In this document: positions 52,016 to 61,212 of the stretch, one piece after another | How the letters are laid out: each line of letters opens with the position of its first letter | Position numbering within the stretch: position 1 is the first letter of the stretch | Source of the DNA: Coprococcus sp. | GTDB taxonomy: Bacteria > Bacillota > Clostridia > Lachnospirales > Lachnospiraceae | Direction of reading: 5' to 3' | DNA: 64,000 bases | Assembly (NCBI GenBank): GCA_022793995.1 | Contig: JAAWDY010000021.1 | Location: forward strand, 1 to 64,000 | Program-made: the position numbers and the translations under genes | The notes under the pieces: model-generated | Database searches by the model: none | What the model was told of the DNA's origin: nothing | The model's input: only the letters and a program-made list of their open reading frames with translations

Positions 52016-53209
52016 ATGGCGGCAGGTAAGAAAAAAGAACGGAAAAAAATAGGAAAGTATATACCGATCAAGGGGGCGCAGGCAGTATTGGCGGCGGCGT
52101 TTTTCTTTACGCTCCTTTTTATCAGCGTAGGAAATCTTCTGCACAAGGACAGAGAATTTTCCTCCCAGGAAAAGAGGGTTTTGGCACAGCGTCCGGAGAT
52201 GTCTCTATCGAAGATTACAAGCGGACGGTTTATGCGGCAGTATGAGGAGTACATATCCGATCAGTTCCCGGGGCGGGAGCTGCTTTTGCAGATCAAAACT
52301 TTTGCGGACAGTATTTCCGGAAAGACAAAGGAAAACGGTGTATTTAACGGAAGGGACGATTATCTGATGGCAGATGCGGCGGCGCCGGATGAGGAAGCGC
52401 TAAGTGAGAATCTAAGCGCGATGCTTGATTTCAAAGCGGGACGTGAGGACATCCAGATGCATATGATGCTGGTGCCGAACGCAGTAAGCGTAATGCGGAG
52501 TAAGCTGCCGCTTTTTGCGGCGCCGGCGGATCAAAGAGAAATGATTCAAGAGGTGAGAAACCGCCTGGAAGGGCCGTACGATTGGATTGACGTGGAGAAG
52601 ACAATGACGGAGCACCGCGAGGAAGAGATCTATTATCGTACCGACCATCATTGGACTACGCTGGGAGCTTATTACGCCTTCCAGGACGCCAGGGAAAAGC
52701 TTGGCCTTACGAATATGGAAGAGATAAAGATGAAACCGTACGGGGCGTCCAATCATTTCACAGGGACGTTGTCCGCCATGAGTGGTTACCAGACTGGATA
52801 TAAGGAAGCGATCTTTATTTATCTCCCGGATGGGGATACGAACGTGAGATGGGTGGTAAACTATGTTGAGGAACAGAAAAAAAGCGCGTCCCTCTACGAC
52901 TCGGCCTCACTAAACGGCGAGGATCAGTATAATGTGTTTATGGGAGGGAATCACGCGATTGTGGATATTAAGACCACGCGCAGCGACGGCGGAAGGCTCC
53001 TGGTGATTAAGGATTCTTATGCGAATTGCTTTATCCCCTTCCTTGTGCCGTATTACAAGGAGGTTGTCGTGGTGGATCCCCGATACTATTATGGGGATCT
53101 GGATCAGTTGATGGCGGACAATAAGATCGACAGCGTGCTGTTCTTATATAATGCCAACAGTTTTTTCGAGGACCGGATGCTGTACGGTATATTGTCCGAT
53201 GAAAGTTAG
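52016..53209 (+). CDS. DHHW family protein (AlgJ/AlgX-like)
   Basis: The 397-residue protein has an N-terminal anchor (AVLAAAFFFTLLFISVGNLL) and an AlgX/J-type SGNH-like domain. It contains NGVFNGRDDYLM, the signature YYRTDHHWTTLGAYYAF (Asp-His-His-Trp), and the nucleophile-like VIKDSYANCFIPFL. In AlgJ/AlgX the corresponding Asp, His and Ser catalyse O-acetyl transfer to the polymer. The ATG at 52016 is favoured because AAGGGA lies 5 bases upstream; an ATG at 52010 overlaps that site. It is the last gene of the O-acetylation cassette. Confidence 0.88.
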   Translation: MAAGKKKERKKIGKYIPIKGAQAVLAAAFFFTLLFISVGNLLHKDREFSSQEKRVLAQRPEMSLSKITSGRFMRQYEEYISDQFPGRELLLQIKTFADSISGKTKENGVFNGRDDYLMADAAAPDEEALSENLSAMLDFKAGREDIQMHMMLVPNAVSVMRSKLPLFAAPADQREMIQEVRNRLEGPYDWIDVEKTMTEHREEEIYYRTDHHWTTLGAYYAFQDAREKLGLTNMEEIKMKPYGASNHFTGTLSAMSGYQTGYKEAIFIYLPDGDTNVRWVVNYVEEQKKSASLYDSASLNGEDQYNVFMGGNHAIVDIKTTRSDGGRLLVIKDSYANCFIPFLVPYYKEVVVVDPRYYYGDLDQLMADNKIDSVLFLYNANSFFEDRMLYGILSDES

Positions 53210-53271
53210 CCGGCGGACGAGGGAAGCGGAACAGGAGCGAAGGACAGCAAGGAGAAAACAAAGTAGGAAGC

Positions 53272-54048
53272 GTGGTAAATCGGATGGAAGAAAGGTTCGG
53301 GGACAAAGAAGAGAGAAGGGAAGTCCGGTTAAATAAATATTTAAGCGAGGCGGGGGTCTGCTCCCGGAGGGAGGCAGACAGGCTGATTGAACAAGGGATG
53401 GTAAAGGTCGATGGGAGGACGGCGGTTCCGGGGACGAAGGTGGCGCCGGGGCAGGATGTGATGGTAGGGAACAAGAAGATTTTACAAAAAGACGAGTCTG
53501 TCGTGCTTGCGGTGAATAAGCCCAGGGGCGTTGTATGTACTGAAGATCCTAGGGAGAGGCATAATATCGTCCGGTTTCTGAATTATCCTGTCCGCGTCAC
53601 CTATGTAGGAAGGCTGGATAAGGAGTCCGAGGGGCTGCTTTTAATGACGAACAACGGCGATATCATCAACCGGATCATGCGTGCGCGAAACCATCATGAG
53701 AAAGAATACCAGGTCACAGTGGACCGTCCGGTTACAGAGGCATTCCTCCGTGGTATGGCAGGGGGCGTTCCGATACTGGATACGGTTACAAGGCCATGTA
53801 AAATAGAAAAAACAGGAAAATACAAATTTACGATTATACTCACCCAGGGGCTAAACCGGCAGATACGCAGGATGTGCGAGGTGTTCGGCTATAAGGTCAA
53901 GACGCTTCGGCGCGTCCGGGTCATGAATATTGTGCTGGGAGACTTAAAGCCCGGCGGGTACAGAAAACTGATGGATGAGGAGCTAAAGGAGCTGTATGGG
54001 CTGCTTGGGGAATCTGCCAATGGACCGTCCCTGGCGCAGCGTCACTAA
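53272..54048 (+). CDS. rluF: 23S rRNA pseudouridine synthase, RluF-like
   Basis: The enzyme isomerises a uridine in 23S rRNA. The 258-residue protein has an N-terminal S4 RNA-binding domain (RLNKYLSEAGVCSRREADRLIEQGMVKVDG) and the RsuA/RluB/RluF catalytic domain with VNKPRGVVCT, the catalytic Asp in YVGRLDKESEGLLLMTNNGD, HHEKEYQV and LTQGLNRQIRRMCEVFGYKV. The CEVFGYKV end resembles RluF more than RluB. Start is uncertain: GTG 53272 is given, ATG 53284 is as likely. Not recognisably linked to its neighbours. Confidence 0.87.
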   Translation: MVNRMEERFGDKEERREVRLNKYLSEAGVCSRREADRLIEQGMVKVDGRTAVPGTKVAPGQDVMVGNKKILQKDESVVLAVNKPRGVVCTEDPRERHNIVRFLNYPVRVTYVGRLDKESEGLLLMTNNGDIINRIMRARNHHEKEYQVTVDRPVTEAFLRGMAGGVPILDTVTRPCKIEKTGKYKFTIILTQGLNRQIRRMCEVFGYKVKTLRRVRVMNIVLGDLKPGGYRKLMDEELKELYGLLGESANGPSLAQRH

Positions 54049-54072
54049 ATTGATAGAAAAGCAGGAAAAGAG

Positions 54073-56037
54073 ATGGACAAGAAAAAAAGGATGCAGGAGC
54101 TGACGCGGCTCCTTGGCGAAGCGGGAAAGGCGTACTACCAGGAATCCCGCGAGATCATGAGTAATTATGAATACGACGCTCTTTACGATGAATTAAAGGC
54201 ATTGGAGGAGGAGCTTGGGGTGGTGCTTGCGTCAAGCCCTACGGTCCAGGTGGGATACGAGGTCTTAAGCGAGCTTCCGAAGGAACGCCATGAAGCTCCT
54301 ATGTTATCGTTGGATAAAACAAAAGAAGTGGGAAAGCTAAAAGAATTTCTTGGAGAGCAAAAAGCCGTTATTTCCTGGAAGCTGGATGGGCTGACGATCG
54401 TGCTTACCTACCGCGAAGGACGCCTGTATAAGGCGGTAACCCGGGGAAACGGTGAGGTAGGCGAGGTCATCACGAATAACGCCAGGGTATTTCAGAATCT
54501 TCCCCTTCAGATTGCGTATCAAGGGGAACTGATCTTACGGGGCGAGGCGGTCATTACCTATCATGACTTTGAGAGGATCAATGCTTCGATTGAGAACGAG
54601 GATACCCGGTACAAAAACCCGCGGAATCTGTGCAGCGGCTCGGTGCGCCAGCTTAACAATGAAATTACGGCAAAACGGAACGTGATGTTCTATGCGTTTA
54701 CGCTGGTGAGGGCAGACGGCGTGGATTTTCAGAATTCCAGAAACTTTCAGATGGATTGGCTTGCCATGCAAGGGTTTGATGTGGTAGAACATTATCAGGT
54801 GACAAAGGACGACCTGGAAGAGAGGATGGATTATTTTTCCAAAGCGATTGAGAAAAATGAGGTCCCTTCCGACGGGCTGGTGCTTGTCTACGACGATATC
54901 GCATATGGCAGGTCGCTGGGAAGGACGGCGAAGTTTCCGAGGGATTCCTTTGCTTTCAAGTGGGCGGACGAGGTGCAAAAGACCCGTCTTCTTACAATCG
55001 AGTGGAGTCCGTCGCGGACAGGGCTGATTAATCCAGTGGCGATCTTCGAGCCTGTGGAGCTGGAAGGGACCACGGTGAGCCGCGCCAGTGTCCACAACTT
55101 AAGTATTATGGAGGAGCTGGCTCTGGGAATCGGCGATACGATCGAAGTCTATAAGGCGAACATGATTATTCCGCAGATTGCGCGGAATTTAACCAGGAGC
55201 GGCAGGATCGAGATTCCAAAGAACTGCCCGGTGTGCGGCGGGACGACCAAGATCCGTCAAGTAAACGACGCCAAATCCCTCTACTGTACGAATCCGGACT
55301 GCCAGGCGAAACGAGTGAAGTCCTTTGCGCTTTTTGCCAGCCGCGACGCCTTGAATATTGACGGTTTGTCTGAGGCGACTTTGGAGAAATTGATCGCAAG
55401 AGGGATGATCCACAAGTATACCGATATGTTCCATCTGGACCGATATGGGGAAGAAATCCAGGAAATGGAAGGGTTTGGAGAAAAGTCCTACGTGAATCTG
55501 ATTGAAAATATTGAAAAAGCGAGAGAGACGACGCTTCCAAGAGTGGTTTATGCGCTTGGAATTGCAGGAATCGGGATTGCAAATGCAAAGATTATTTGCC
55601 GGGAATTTGGAAACGATGTGGAGAAGATGCTGGGAGCTTCAGAGGAAGAGCTGAGTCAGATTCAGGGGATCGGTCCGGTGATGGCAAAAGCGTTTACCGA
55701 TTATTTTGCCCAGGAAGAGCGAAAAAGTGAATTTAGAGAATTGCTTGCAGAGCTTGTGATTCCTGAAGAAAAGGCACCTGGCGGGCAGAAATTGGCCGGA
55801 ATGGTCTTTGTAATCACAGGGAGCGTGCATCGTTTTGCCAACCGGGGAGAAATCAAAGAGATGATTGAACGACTGGGCGGAAAGGTAACCGGCTCCGTCA
55901 CAGGAAAGACGAATTATCTGATCAACAACGACGTGGATTCTTCCTCGTCTAAAAATAAAAAGGCCAAAGAATTAGGGGTTCCCATTCTCTCGGAGGAAGA
56001 TTTTTTGGAACTGGCAGGGGAGGAACCCGGACAATAA
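54073..56037 (+). CDS. ligA: NAD-dependent DNA ligase
   Basis: LigA seals nicks using NAD+. The 654-residue protein has the Ia region (YYQESREIMSNYEYDALYDEL), the adenylated lysine K103 in SWKLDGLTI, NPRNLCSGSVRQL, a four-cysteine zinc finger (CPVCGG...YCTNPDCQAK), helix-hairpin-helix repeats (IQGIGPVMAKAF) and a C-terminal BRCT domain (MVFVITGSVHRFANRGEIKEMIERLGG). In the Ia domain the usual Asp before AEYD appears to be Asn (MSNYEYD), a residue that helps bind NMN in E. coli LigA. It could be a paralogue rather than the only ligase. It precedes clpX by 13 bases. Confidence 0.92.
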   Translation: MDKKKRMQELTRLLGEAGKAYYQESREIMSNYEYDALYDELKALEEELGVVLASSPTVQVGYEVLSELPKERHEAPMLSLDKTKEVGKLKEFLGEQKAVISWKLDGLTIVLTYREGRLYKAVTRGNGEVGEVITNNARVFQNLPLQIAYQGELILRGEAVITYHDFERINASIENEDTRYKNPRNLCSGSVRQLNNEITAKRNVMFYAFTLVRADGVDFQNSRNFQMDWLAMQGFDVVEHYQVTKDDLEERMDYFSKAIEKNEVPSDGLVLVYDDIAYGRSLGRTAKFPRDSFAFKWADEVQKTRLLTIEWSPSRTGLINPVAIFEPVELEGTTVSRASVHNLSIMEELALGIGDTIEVYKANMIIPQIARNLTRSGRIEIPKNCPVCGGTTKIRQVNDAKSLYCTNPDCQAKRVKSFALFASRDALNIDGLSEATLEKLIARGMIHKYTDMFHLDRYGEEIQEMEGFGEKSYVNLIENIEKARETTLPRVVYALGIAGIGIANAKIICREFGNDVEKMLGASEEELSQIQGIGPVMAKAFTDYFAQEERKSEFRELLAELVIPEEKAPGGQKLAGMVFVITGSVHRFANRGEIKEMIERLGGKVTGSVTGKTNYLINNDVDSSSSKNKKAKELGVPILSEEDFLELAGEEPGQ

Positions 56038-56050
56038 AGGAGGACGATAT

Positions 56051-57451
56051 ATGGCAGAGAATGATAACAGAAAAGACGACAATACAACAGAGTACGAGAA
56101 GGTATGTTTTATCTGCAGGAGACCGGAAAGCGTCGCCGGAAAGATGATTGACCTTCCAAACCATATCTGCGTGTGCCCGGACTGTATGCAGAAAAGCTTT
56201 GACGCTATGAATAACGGAGGGTTTGATTACAGCCAGTTTATGAACATGGCGGGGGCGCCCATGATGGGATTTACAGGGGGAGCAGACGGGGAAAACGAGG
56301 TCCCGAAAAGGCAGCGGTTGAAGAAGAAAAAGGCGGACGAGGAGAAGACGCCGATCCTGAATATCCGGGACATTCCGGCGCCTCATAAGATCAAGGCGCA
56401 GCTTGACGAGTATGTGGTGGGGCAGGAACATGCGAAGAAGGCAATGTCTGTTGCGGTCTATAACCACTATAAACGGGTGGCGACGGATATGATGGACGAG
56501 ATTGAGATCGAGAAGTCGAATATGCTGATGATCGGCCCTACGGGGTCGGGGAAGACGTATCTTGTAAGGACGCTGGCCCGGCTTTTGGACGTGCCGCTCG
56601 CCATCACGGATGCGACGTCCCTTACGGAGGCGGGGTACATAGGGGACGATATTGAGAGCGTGGTATCGAAGCTTTTGGCGGCCGCTGATAACGATGTGGA
56701 GAAAGCAGAACAGGGAATTATTTTCATCGACGAGATTGATAAGATTGCGAAGAAGAAGAGCACAAGCCAGCGGGACGTAAGCGGAGAATCTGTCCAGCAG
56801 GGCATGCTGAAACTTCTGGAGGGAAGCGAAGTCGAGGTTCCGGTGGGAGCCAACAGTAAGAACGCCATGGTGCCTCTTACGACGGTCAATACCAAAAATA
56901 TCCTCTTTATCTGCGGCGGGGCCTTCCCGGATCTGGACCGTATCATCAAGGCGCGCCTTGCAAAGAATTCTTCCATAGGATTTGGAGCGGATTTGAAAGA
57001 TAAATTCGACCACGATAAAAAGATTCTGGAGAAGGTCACGATTGAGGATTTGCGTACGTTTGGAATGATACCGGAGTTTTTAGGGCGTCTTCCCATTATA
57101 TTTACGCTTCAAGGCCTGAACGAAGAGATGCTGGTAAAGATTTTGCAGGAACCGAAAAACGCGATTCTGAAGCAGTATCAGAAGTTACTTGCCTTAGATG
57201 AGGTGAAGTTGGACTTTGACGAGGAATCCCTCCATTCGATCGCGAAAAAAGCCATGGAAAAGGATACCGGAGCGCGCGCCCTCAGGGCGATCATAGAAGA
57301 ATTTATGCTGGATATTATGTATGAAATTCCGAAAGACGACAGTATCGGGCAGGTGACGATTACCGGAGCCTATATCGAGGGAATAGGCGGACCGATTATC
57401 CATCTCCGGGGCCAGGAGGTTCCAAGGATTGAGGGAAGCGGCACATATTAA
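56051..57451 (+). CDS. clpX: ATP-dependent unfoldase ClpX
   Basis: ClpX unfolds tagged substrates and feeds them to ClpP. The 466-residue protein has an N-terminal zinc-binding domain (C19-x2-C22 and C42-x2-C45), Walker A MLMIGPTGSGKTYLVRTLA, Walker B GIIFIDEIDKIA, ESVQQGMLKLLEGS, the ClpP-docking IGF loop in NSSIGFGADL and sensor-2 GARALRAI. It is longer than typical ClpX (about 420 residues), mainly in the linker. No clpP adjoins it; a second, canonical clpP-clpX locus may exist elsewhere (inference). A terminator follows at once. Confidence 0.92.
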   Translation: MAENDNRKDDNTTEYEKVCFICRRPESVAGKMIDLPNHICVCPDCMQKSFDAMNNGGFDYSQFMNMAGAPMMGFTGGADGENEVPKRQRLKKKKADEEKTPILNIRDIPAPHKIKAQLDEYVVGQEHAKKAMSVAVYNHYKRVATDMMDEIEIEKSNMLMIGPTGSGKTYLVRTLARLLDVPLAITDATSLTEAGYIGDDIESVVSKLLAAADNDVEKAEQGIIFIDEIDKIAKKKSTSQRDVSGESVQQGMLKLLEGSEVEVPVGANSKNAMVPLTTVNTKNILFICGGAFPDLDRIIKARLAKNSSIGFGADLKDKFDHDKKILEKVTIEDLRTFGMIPEFLGRLPIIFTLQGLNEEMLVKILQEPKNAILKQYQKLLALDEVKLDFDEESLHSIAKKAMEKDTGARALRAIIEEFMLDIMYEIPKDDSIGQVTITGAYIEGIGGPIIHLRGQEVPRIEGSGTY

Positions 57452-57456
57452 TACAG

Positions 57457-57500
57457 AATACCTCATATACTTATGGGAAAAAGTGTATGAGGTATTTTTT
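57457..57500 (+). terminator. clpX terminator that also contains the next gene's ribosome site
   Basis: AATACCTCATATAC (57457-57470) pairs with GTGTATGAGGTATT (57483-57496), 13 of 14 Watson-Crick, followed by T-tract to 57500. The GAGG (57489-57492) in its 3' arm is the best Shine-Dalgarno for the S8 peptidase ATG at 57501. The hairpin would therefore both end transcription and mask translation initiation. Confidence 0.8.
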
Positions 57501-59192
57501 ATGCCGGATGCCACAGAATGTAAACAACGAATCCTATCGGAGGATTATCAGGACTTTATTATCCGGAGCTTCGGATCCTTCTGGAAGGATCTTTTAATGA
57601 ATGATTTTTGTCAGATGCAGCTCGATTATTCTTACCAAATTCTCTATCTAGGCCAAGAAAATATCGGTTCCCGGCAGCTTTTCCAGTTTCCCTATAATTC
57701 AATTCCACGTTGCTATGCACCGCTGGATATGGAGGCGCTGCAGCAGGCGGGAATTTCAGAGGTTCAGAGTCTTCCGGGGCTGGAAATAAGCGGTGAAGGT
57801 GTGATTATAGGATTTCTGGACAGTGGAATTAATTATAAAGATCCGGTATTTCGTAACCTGGACGGGACGACCCGCATCTTAAGTATCTGGGATCAGACGA
57901 TTCAGACGGGAAACCCGCCGGAGGGAATCTTATATGGAAGCGAATATACAAAAGAACAGATTGACGAAGCGCTGCGTGCGGAAAATCCGGAAGAAATCGT
58001 GCCGTCTATGGACCAAGACGGACATGGAACGTTTATGGCAAGCATCGCCTGCGGGAGTGGTAATCCGGAAAATCAGTTCTTGGGTGCCGCACCGGAGGCG
58101 GATATTATGGTGGTAAAACTCAAAGAGGCAAAGCAATATCTGCGAGATTTTTATTTTATTAAACCGGAGGCTTCATGCTACCAGGAAAATGACGTGATGG
58201 CGGCGCTTTTCTATCTCTATCATGCGGCCAGGAATGCAAATAAGCCCTTGGTGGTCTGTGTTACCCTTGGCAGCAATATGGGAGGACACAACGGTTCCAA
58301 CCCGCTTTCCGCGTACATGGAGGTCATGGGAAATCATTCGGGAATTGGCCTGGCTGCAGGCGTAGGAAACGAGGCGGACAAACGGCATCACTATATGGGC
58401 GCTGTGACGAGTAACAGTGGGGAGGAGATTGAAATCAGCGTCGGCGACAGGGTCGCAGGGTTCACTATGGAGCTATGGACCGATATCCCCAATATATTTG
58501 CGGTATCCATCATTTCGCCCACCGGGGAGCAGAGCAGGAGGATTGCGATACGGGAGGGCGAAGGGATGTATAATTTTGTGTTTGAGAATACAGATGTCTA
58601 CGTAGTGTACCGTCTTTTGGTGGAGACGACGAATTCTCAGCTCATCTTTCTGCGGTTTGCGCATCCTCTTTCTGGAATCTGGCGGGTAAGGGTAGAGCCG
58701 ATTCAGCTGGAAAACGGGAGTTTCCATGCATGGCTCCCGATGGAGGAGTTCCTGACAGGGGAAGTCTATTTCCTGCGCTCTAACCCGGATTATACGATTA
58801 CCGCGCCGGGGAATACCAAGGCGGCTGCTTGCGTAGCATATTACAATGGAGCGGATAATAGTATTGCAGTCAGTTCGGGAAGGGGGTATACTAGACTTAA
58901 TGAGATTAAGCCTGACTTTGCGGCGCCGGGAGTAGGTGTGACAGGGGTAAATTTGCGCGGACAGTTCACCACACGTTCTGGGTCCAGTGTCGCCACCGCT
59001 CTTACTGCCGGCGCTGAGGCGCTCCTGATGGAGTGGCTCTACGGGGAAGGAAGCACGCCGGATTCCGTTCAGCTTAAGAATTATTTGATTCTAGGAGCCG
59101 AGAGAGGGAGCGGGAGGATGTATCCGAACCGGGAGTGGGGATACGGTACGTTGGATCTGTACCATACGTTTGAAGCGGTCAGGCGGCTTTGA
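57501..59192 (+). CDS. S8 (subtilisin-like) peptidase, CspABC type
   Basis: The 563-residue protein has the subtilase triad: Asp107 in IGFLDSGINYKDPVF, His175 in QDGHGTFMASIACG, and Ser in TRSGSSVATALTAGAEALL near residue 500. The CxQRILSEDYQDFII N-terminus and the inserted jelly-roll-like domain between His and Ser (SVGDRVAGFTMELW and following) match CspB/C-type proteases, some of which process the cortex hydrolase SleC in spore germination. No signal peptide is seen, so it may act in the cytoplasm, spore or after non-classical release. All three catalytic residues are present, unlike the pseudoprotease CspC. Confidence 0.9.
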   Translation: MPDATECKQRILSEDYQDFIIRSFGSFWKDLLMNDFCQMQLDYSYQILYLGQENIGSRQLFQFPYNSIPRCYAPLDMEALQQAGISEVQSLPGLEISGEGVIIGFLDSGINYKDPVFRNLDGTTRILSIWDQTIQTGNPPEGILYGSEYTKEQIDEALRAENPEEIVPSMDQDGHGTFMASIACGSGNPENQFLGAAPEADIMVVKLKEAKQYLRDFYFIKPEASCYQENDVMAALFYLYHAARNANKPLVVCVTLGSNMGGHNGSNPLSAYMEVMGNHSGIGLAAGVGNEADKRHHYMGAVTSNSGEEIEISVGDRVAGFTMELWTDIPNIFAVSIISPTGEQSRRIAIREGEGMYNFVFENTDVYVVYRLLVETTNSQLIFLRFAHPLSGIWRVRVEPIQLENGSFHAWLPMEEFLTGEVYFLRSNPDYTITAPGNTKAAACVAYYNGADNSIAVSSGRGYTRLNEIKPDFAAPGVGVTGVNLRGQFTTRSGSSVATALTAGAEALLMEWLYGEGSTPDSVQLKNYLILGAERGSGRMYPNREWGYGTLDLYHTFEAVRRL

Positions 59193-59234
59193 AAAATCAG
59201 GCGTTTTGCCTTAAAAGAGAAAGGAGAACAAAAG

Positions 59235-59522
59235 ATGGAGGATTTTTTTGGTAATTTAGGAAAACGGATTACAGATACAGTGGAGGAGATTGGAAAGAAA
59301 GCGGAGGATACGCTGGAAATTCAGAAAATCAAGAGCCAGATTCATACGATGAAGCGGGAAAATGACAGAGATTTTATGAATATTGGAAAAATGGCTTACG
59401 AGAAGTTCAAAGAGAATGAAATCGTAAGTATGGATTTCGTACCTTTTTGCGAAGAGATCGAAAAGCGGGAAGAGGAAATCGAAGAATCCGAGCAGAGGAT
59501 TTCCCGTATCAAGGGAGAGTAG
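59235..59522 (+). CDS. Small coiled-coil protein of unknown function
   Basis: This 95-residue, highly charged protein begins MEDFFGNLGKRITDTVEEIGKKAEDTLEIQKIKSQI and is almost entirely helical by composition, with heptad-like charge patterns (EEIEKREEEIEESEQRISRIKGE). No membrane segment is seen. AAAGGAG precedes the ATG. It lies 3 bases before the signal-peptidase-II-like gene, so they are probably cotranscribed. Family not recognised. Confidence 0.7.
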   Translation: MEDFFGNLGKRITDTVEEIGKKAEDTLEIQKIKSQIHTMKRENDRDFMNIGKMAYEKFKENEIVSMDFVPFCEEIEKREEEIEESEQRISRIKGE

Positions 59523-59525
59523 GCG

Positions 59526-60014
59526 ATGGCAGGAATCTGTTTGACGATCATTCTTGCGGTTGCGGCAGGGGATCTAGGTCTGAAGCGTTATATTGAGAAA
59601 CATATGAAGGAAAACGAAAGCCGCAGGATTCTGGGAGGGAAAGGAATCCTGCGGCGGACGCATAACAGAGGAATGATGATGAACCGAATGGAGAAGTATC
59701 CTGTGTTTGTGCGTCTGTCGTCCGCGGCGGCTTCTGTCGCGATTCTGATCTGGCAGAGCGCGATCTGGCGGCTCCCGGGGCAGGCGGCGAAAAAAGTTGG
59801 ACTGGCTTTGATAACAGGGGGAGCGGTAAGTAATACATACGACCGATTTAAAAGGCGGTATGTGGTAGATTATTTTTCGTTTTCCTCTAAGAATAAGAAG
59901 TTAGAGAGAATTGCGTTCAATTTTGGGGATTTTGCCGTTTTTGCAGGATGCCTTTTGGTGGCTTTGCAGGAAGCGTACACTGTGGGAAAGGAACTGCTAA
60001 GAAGATGGATGTAA
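59526..60014 (+). CDS. Signal peptidase II-like membrane protein
   Basis: The 162-residue protein has hydrophobic segments at ICLTIILAVAAGDLGL, FVRLSSAAASVAILIWQSAIW and FGDFAVFAGCLLVALQEAY. It keeps the lipoprotein signal peptidase active-site pattern: GGAVSNTYDRFKRRYVVDYF (N-x2-DR and VVDY) and FNFGDFAVF (second catalytic Asp). It is divergent, with an extra basic stretch (HMKENESRRILGGKGILRRTHNRG) between helices 1 and 2, and may be an accessory paralogue rather than the main LspA. It overlaps hydE by 10 bases. Confidence 0.7.
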   Translation: MAGICLTIILAVAAGDLGLKRYIEKHMKENESRRILGGKGILRRTHNRGMMMNRMEKYPVFVRLSSAAASVAILIWQSAIWRLPGQAAKKVGLALITGGAVSNTYDRFKRRYVVDYFSFSSKNKKLERIAFNFGDFAVFAGCLLVALQEAYTVGKELLRRWM

Positions 60015-61048
60015 TCAACAGGTTGATAAGGGACGGGAGCCTGACGAAAGAAGAGTATGTAGAGCTTTTGGGATATGCGGGAGATATCGGCGCGGTAAAG
60101 CTCCTCAAGGAGGAGGCGGTGCGTCTTCGGAGAAAATATTACGGGGACGACGTTTATTTGCGTGGTTTGATTGAGTTTACGAATTACTGCCGTAATAATT
60201 GCTACTATTGCGGGATCCGAGGAGAAAATGCCAAAGCGCAGCGTTACAGACTGGCGAAAGACGAGATTCTTTCTTGCTGCGCCGAGGGGCATAGGTTAGG
60301 ATTTCGTACTTTCGTCCTCCAGGGAGGAGAAGACCCCTATTATACGGACGACCGTATGGAGGAAATCGTACATGCGATCAAAACAGCGTATCCGAACTGT
60401 GCGCTTACGTTATCTATCGGAGAAAGAACGTATGAAAGCTACCAGCGGTTTCGCCTTGCAGGGGCGGACCGGTATCTGCTCCGCCATGAGACGGCGAACG
60501 AGGAGCATTACCGTAGGCTGCATCCATCGAGTATGAGTCTTACGGTCCGCAAGAGATGCCTGTATGACCTGAAAGCGTTGGGATACCAGGTGGGCGCAGG
60601 CTTTATGGTAGGCTCTCCCGGACAGACGAAGGAGACACTGGCAGAAGACTTGGTGTTTCTAAAGGAACTGAATCCTGAGATGGTGGGGATCGGTCCGTTT
60701 ATCCCGCATCATGACACTGTATTTGCAGACGAGCCCGCGGGAAGCGTGGACCTTACTTTGTTTCTTCTATCGGTAGTCCGGATTCTTTTGCCCAAAGTCC
60801 TGCTTCCGGCAACGACAGCCCTGGGGACGTTAGACGAGAATGGCCGGGAAAAAGGGCTGCTTGCGGGGGCGAACGTCGTGATGCCGAACCTGTCCCCTGT
60901 GGGAAAACGGAAGCAGTATGAACTGTATGATAATAAGATCTGTACAGGAGAGGAAGCAGCGGAAGGGTTGGAAGAATTGAAGCGAAGGATTGAGGCGGCC
61001 GGCTGCAGGGCGGTAAGCGCGCGGGGGGATTACTGTAAGTCCAGCTAA
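60005..61048 (+). CDS. hydE: [FeFe]-hydrogenase maturase HydE (radical SAM)
   Basis: HydE is a radical SAM enzyme that helps build the H-cluster diiron subsite. The 347-residue protein has the cluster motif FTNYCRNNCYYCGIR (C-x3-C-x2-C), FVLQGGEDPYYTDDRM, SIGERTYESYQ, DRYLLRHETAN and AGANVVMPNLSP. The ATG at 60005 lies inside the end of the preceding gene. hydF and hydG are not in the window. The presence of HydE implies an [FeFe]-hydrogenase and a fermentative lifestyle. A PylB- or BioB-like role is less likely given the H-cluster maturase motifs. Confidence 0.9.
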   Translation: MDVINRLIRDGSLTKEEYVELLGYAGDIGAVKLLKEEAVRLRRKYYGDDVYLRGLIEFTNYCRNNCYYCGIRGENAKAQRYRLAKDEILSCCAEGHRLGFRTFVLQGGEDPYYTDDRMEEIVHAIKTAYPNCALTLSIGERTYESYQRFRLAGADRYLLRHETANEEHYRRLHPSSMSLTVRKRCLYDLKALGYQVGAGFMVGSPGQTKETLAEDLVFLKELNPEMVGIGPFIPHHDTVFADEPAGSVDLTLFLLSVVRILLPKVLLPATTALGTLDENGREKGLLAGANVVMPNLSPVGKRKQYELYDNKICTGEEAAEGLEELKRRIEAAGCRAVSARGDYCKSS

Positions 61049-61212
61049 GAAATGTCAATAGGTAAAATAAAAAATGTTAAAAGAGTTTTTTCAAGCAGTT
61101 AATGTAAAAAAGGGTAACATTAATAAACCCACCTATGTAGAAATATTTAAAATTCATGAGAATCAAAAAACGATTCGTAACAAAAAAACAGCAGGACGGT
61201 CTTGAAACGATG
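61049..61212. other. AT-rich gap with an unrecognised 43-codon frame
   Basis: After hydE the base composition drops sharply. A 43-codon frame (61074-61205, starting MLKEFFQAVNVKKG) has no clear ribosome site and no recognised family. With the neighbouring phage and recombinase fragments it most likely belongs to a mobile-element scar. Confidence 0.3.

Noticed and set aside
55949..57013. 354-codon minus-strand frame
   Set aside because: Antisense to clpX, which has all AAA+ motifs; a codon-bias shadow.
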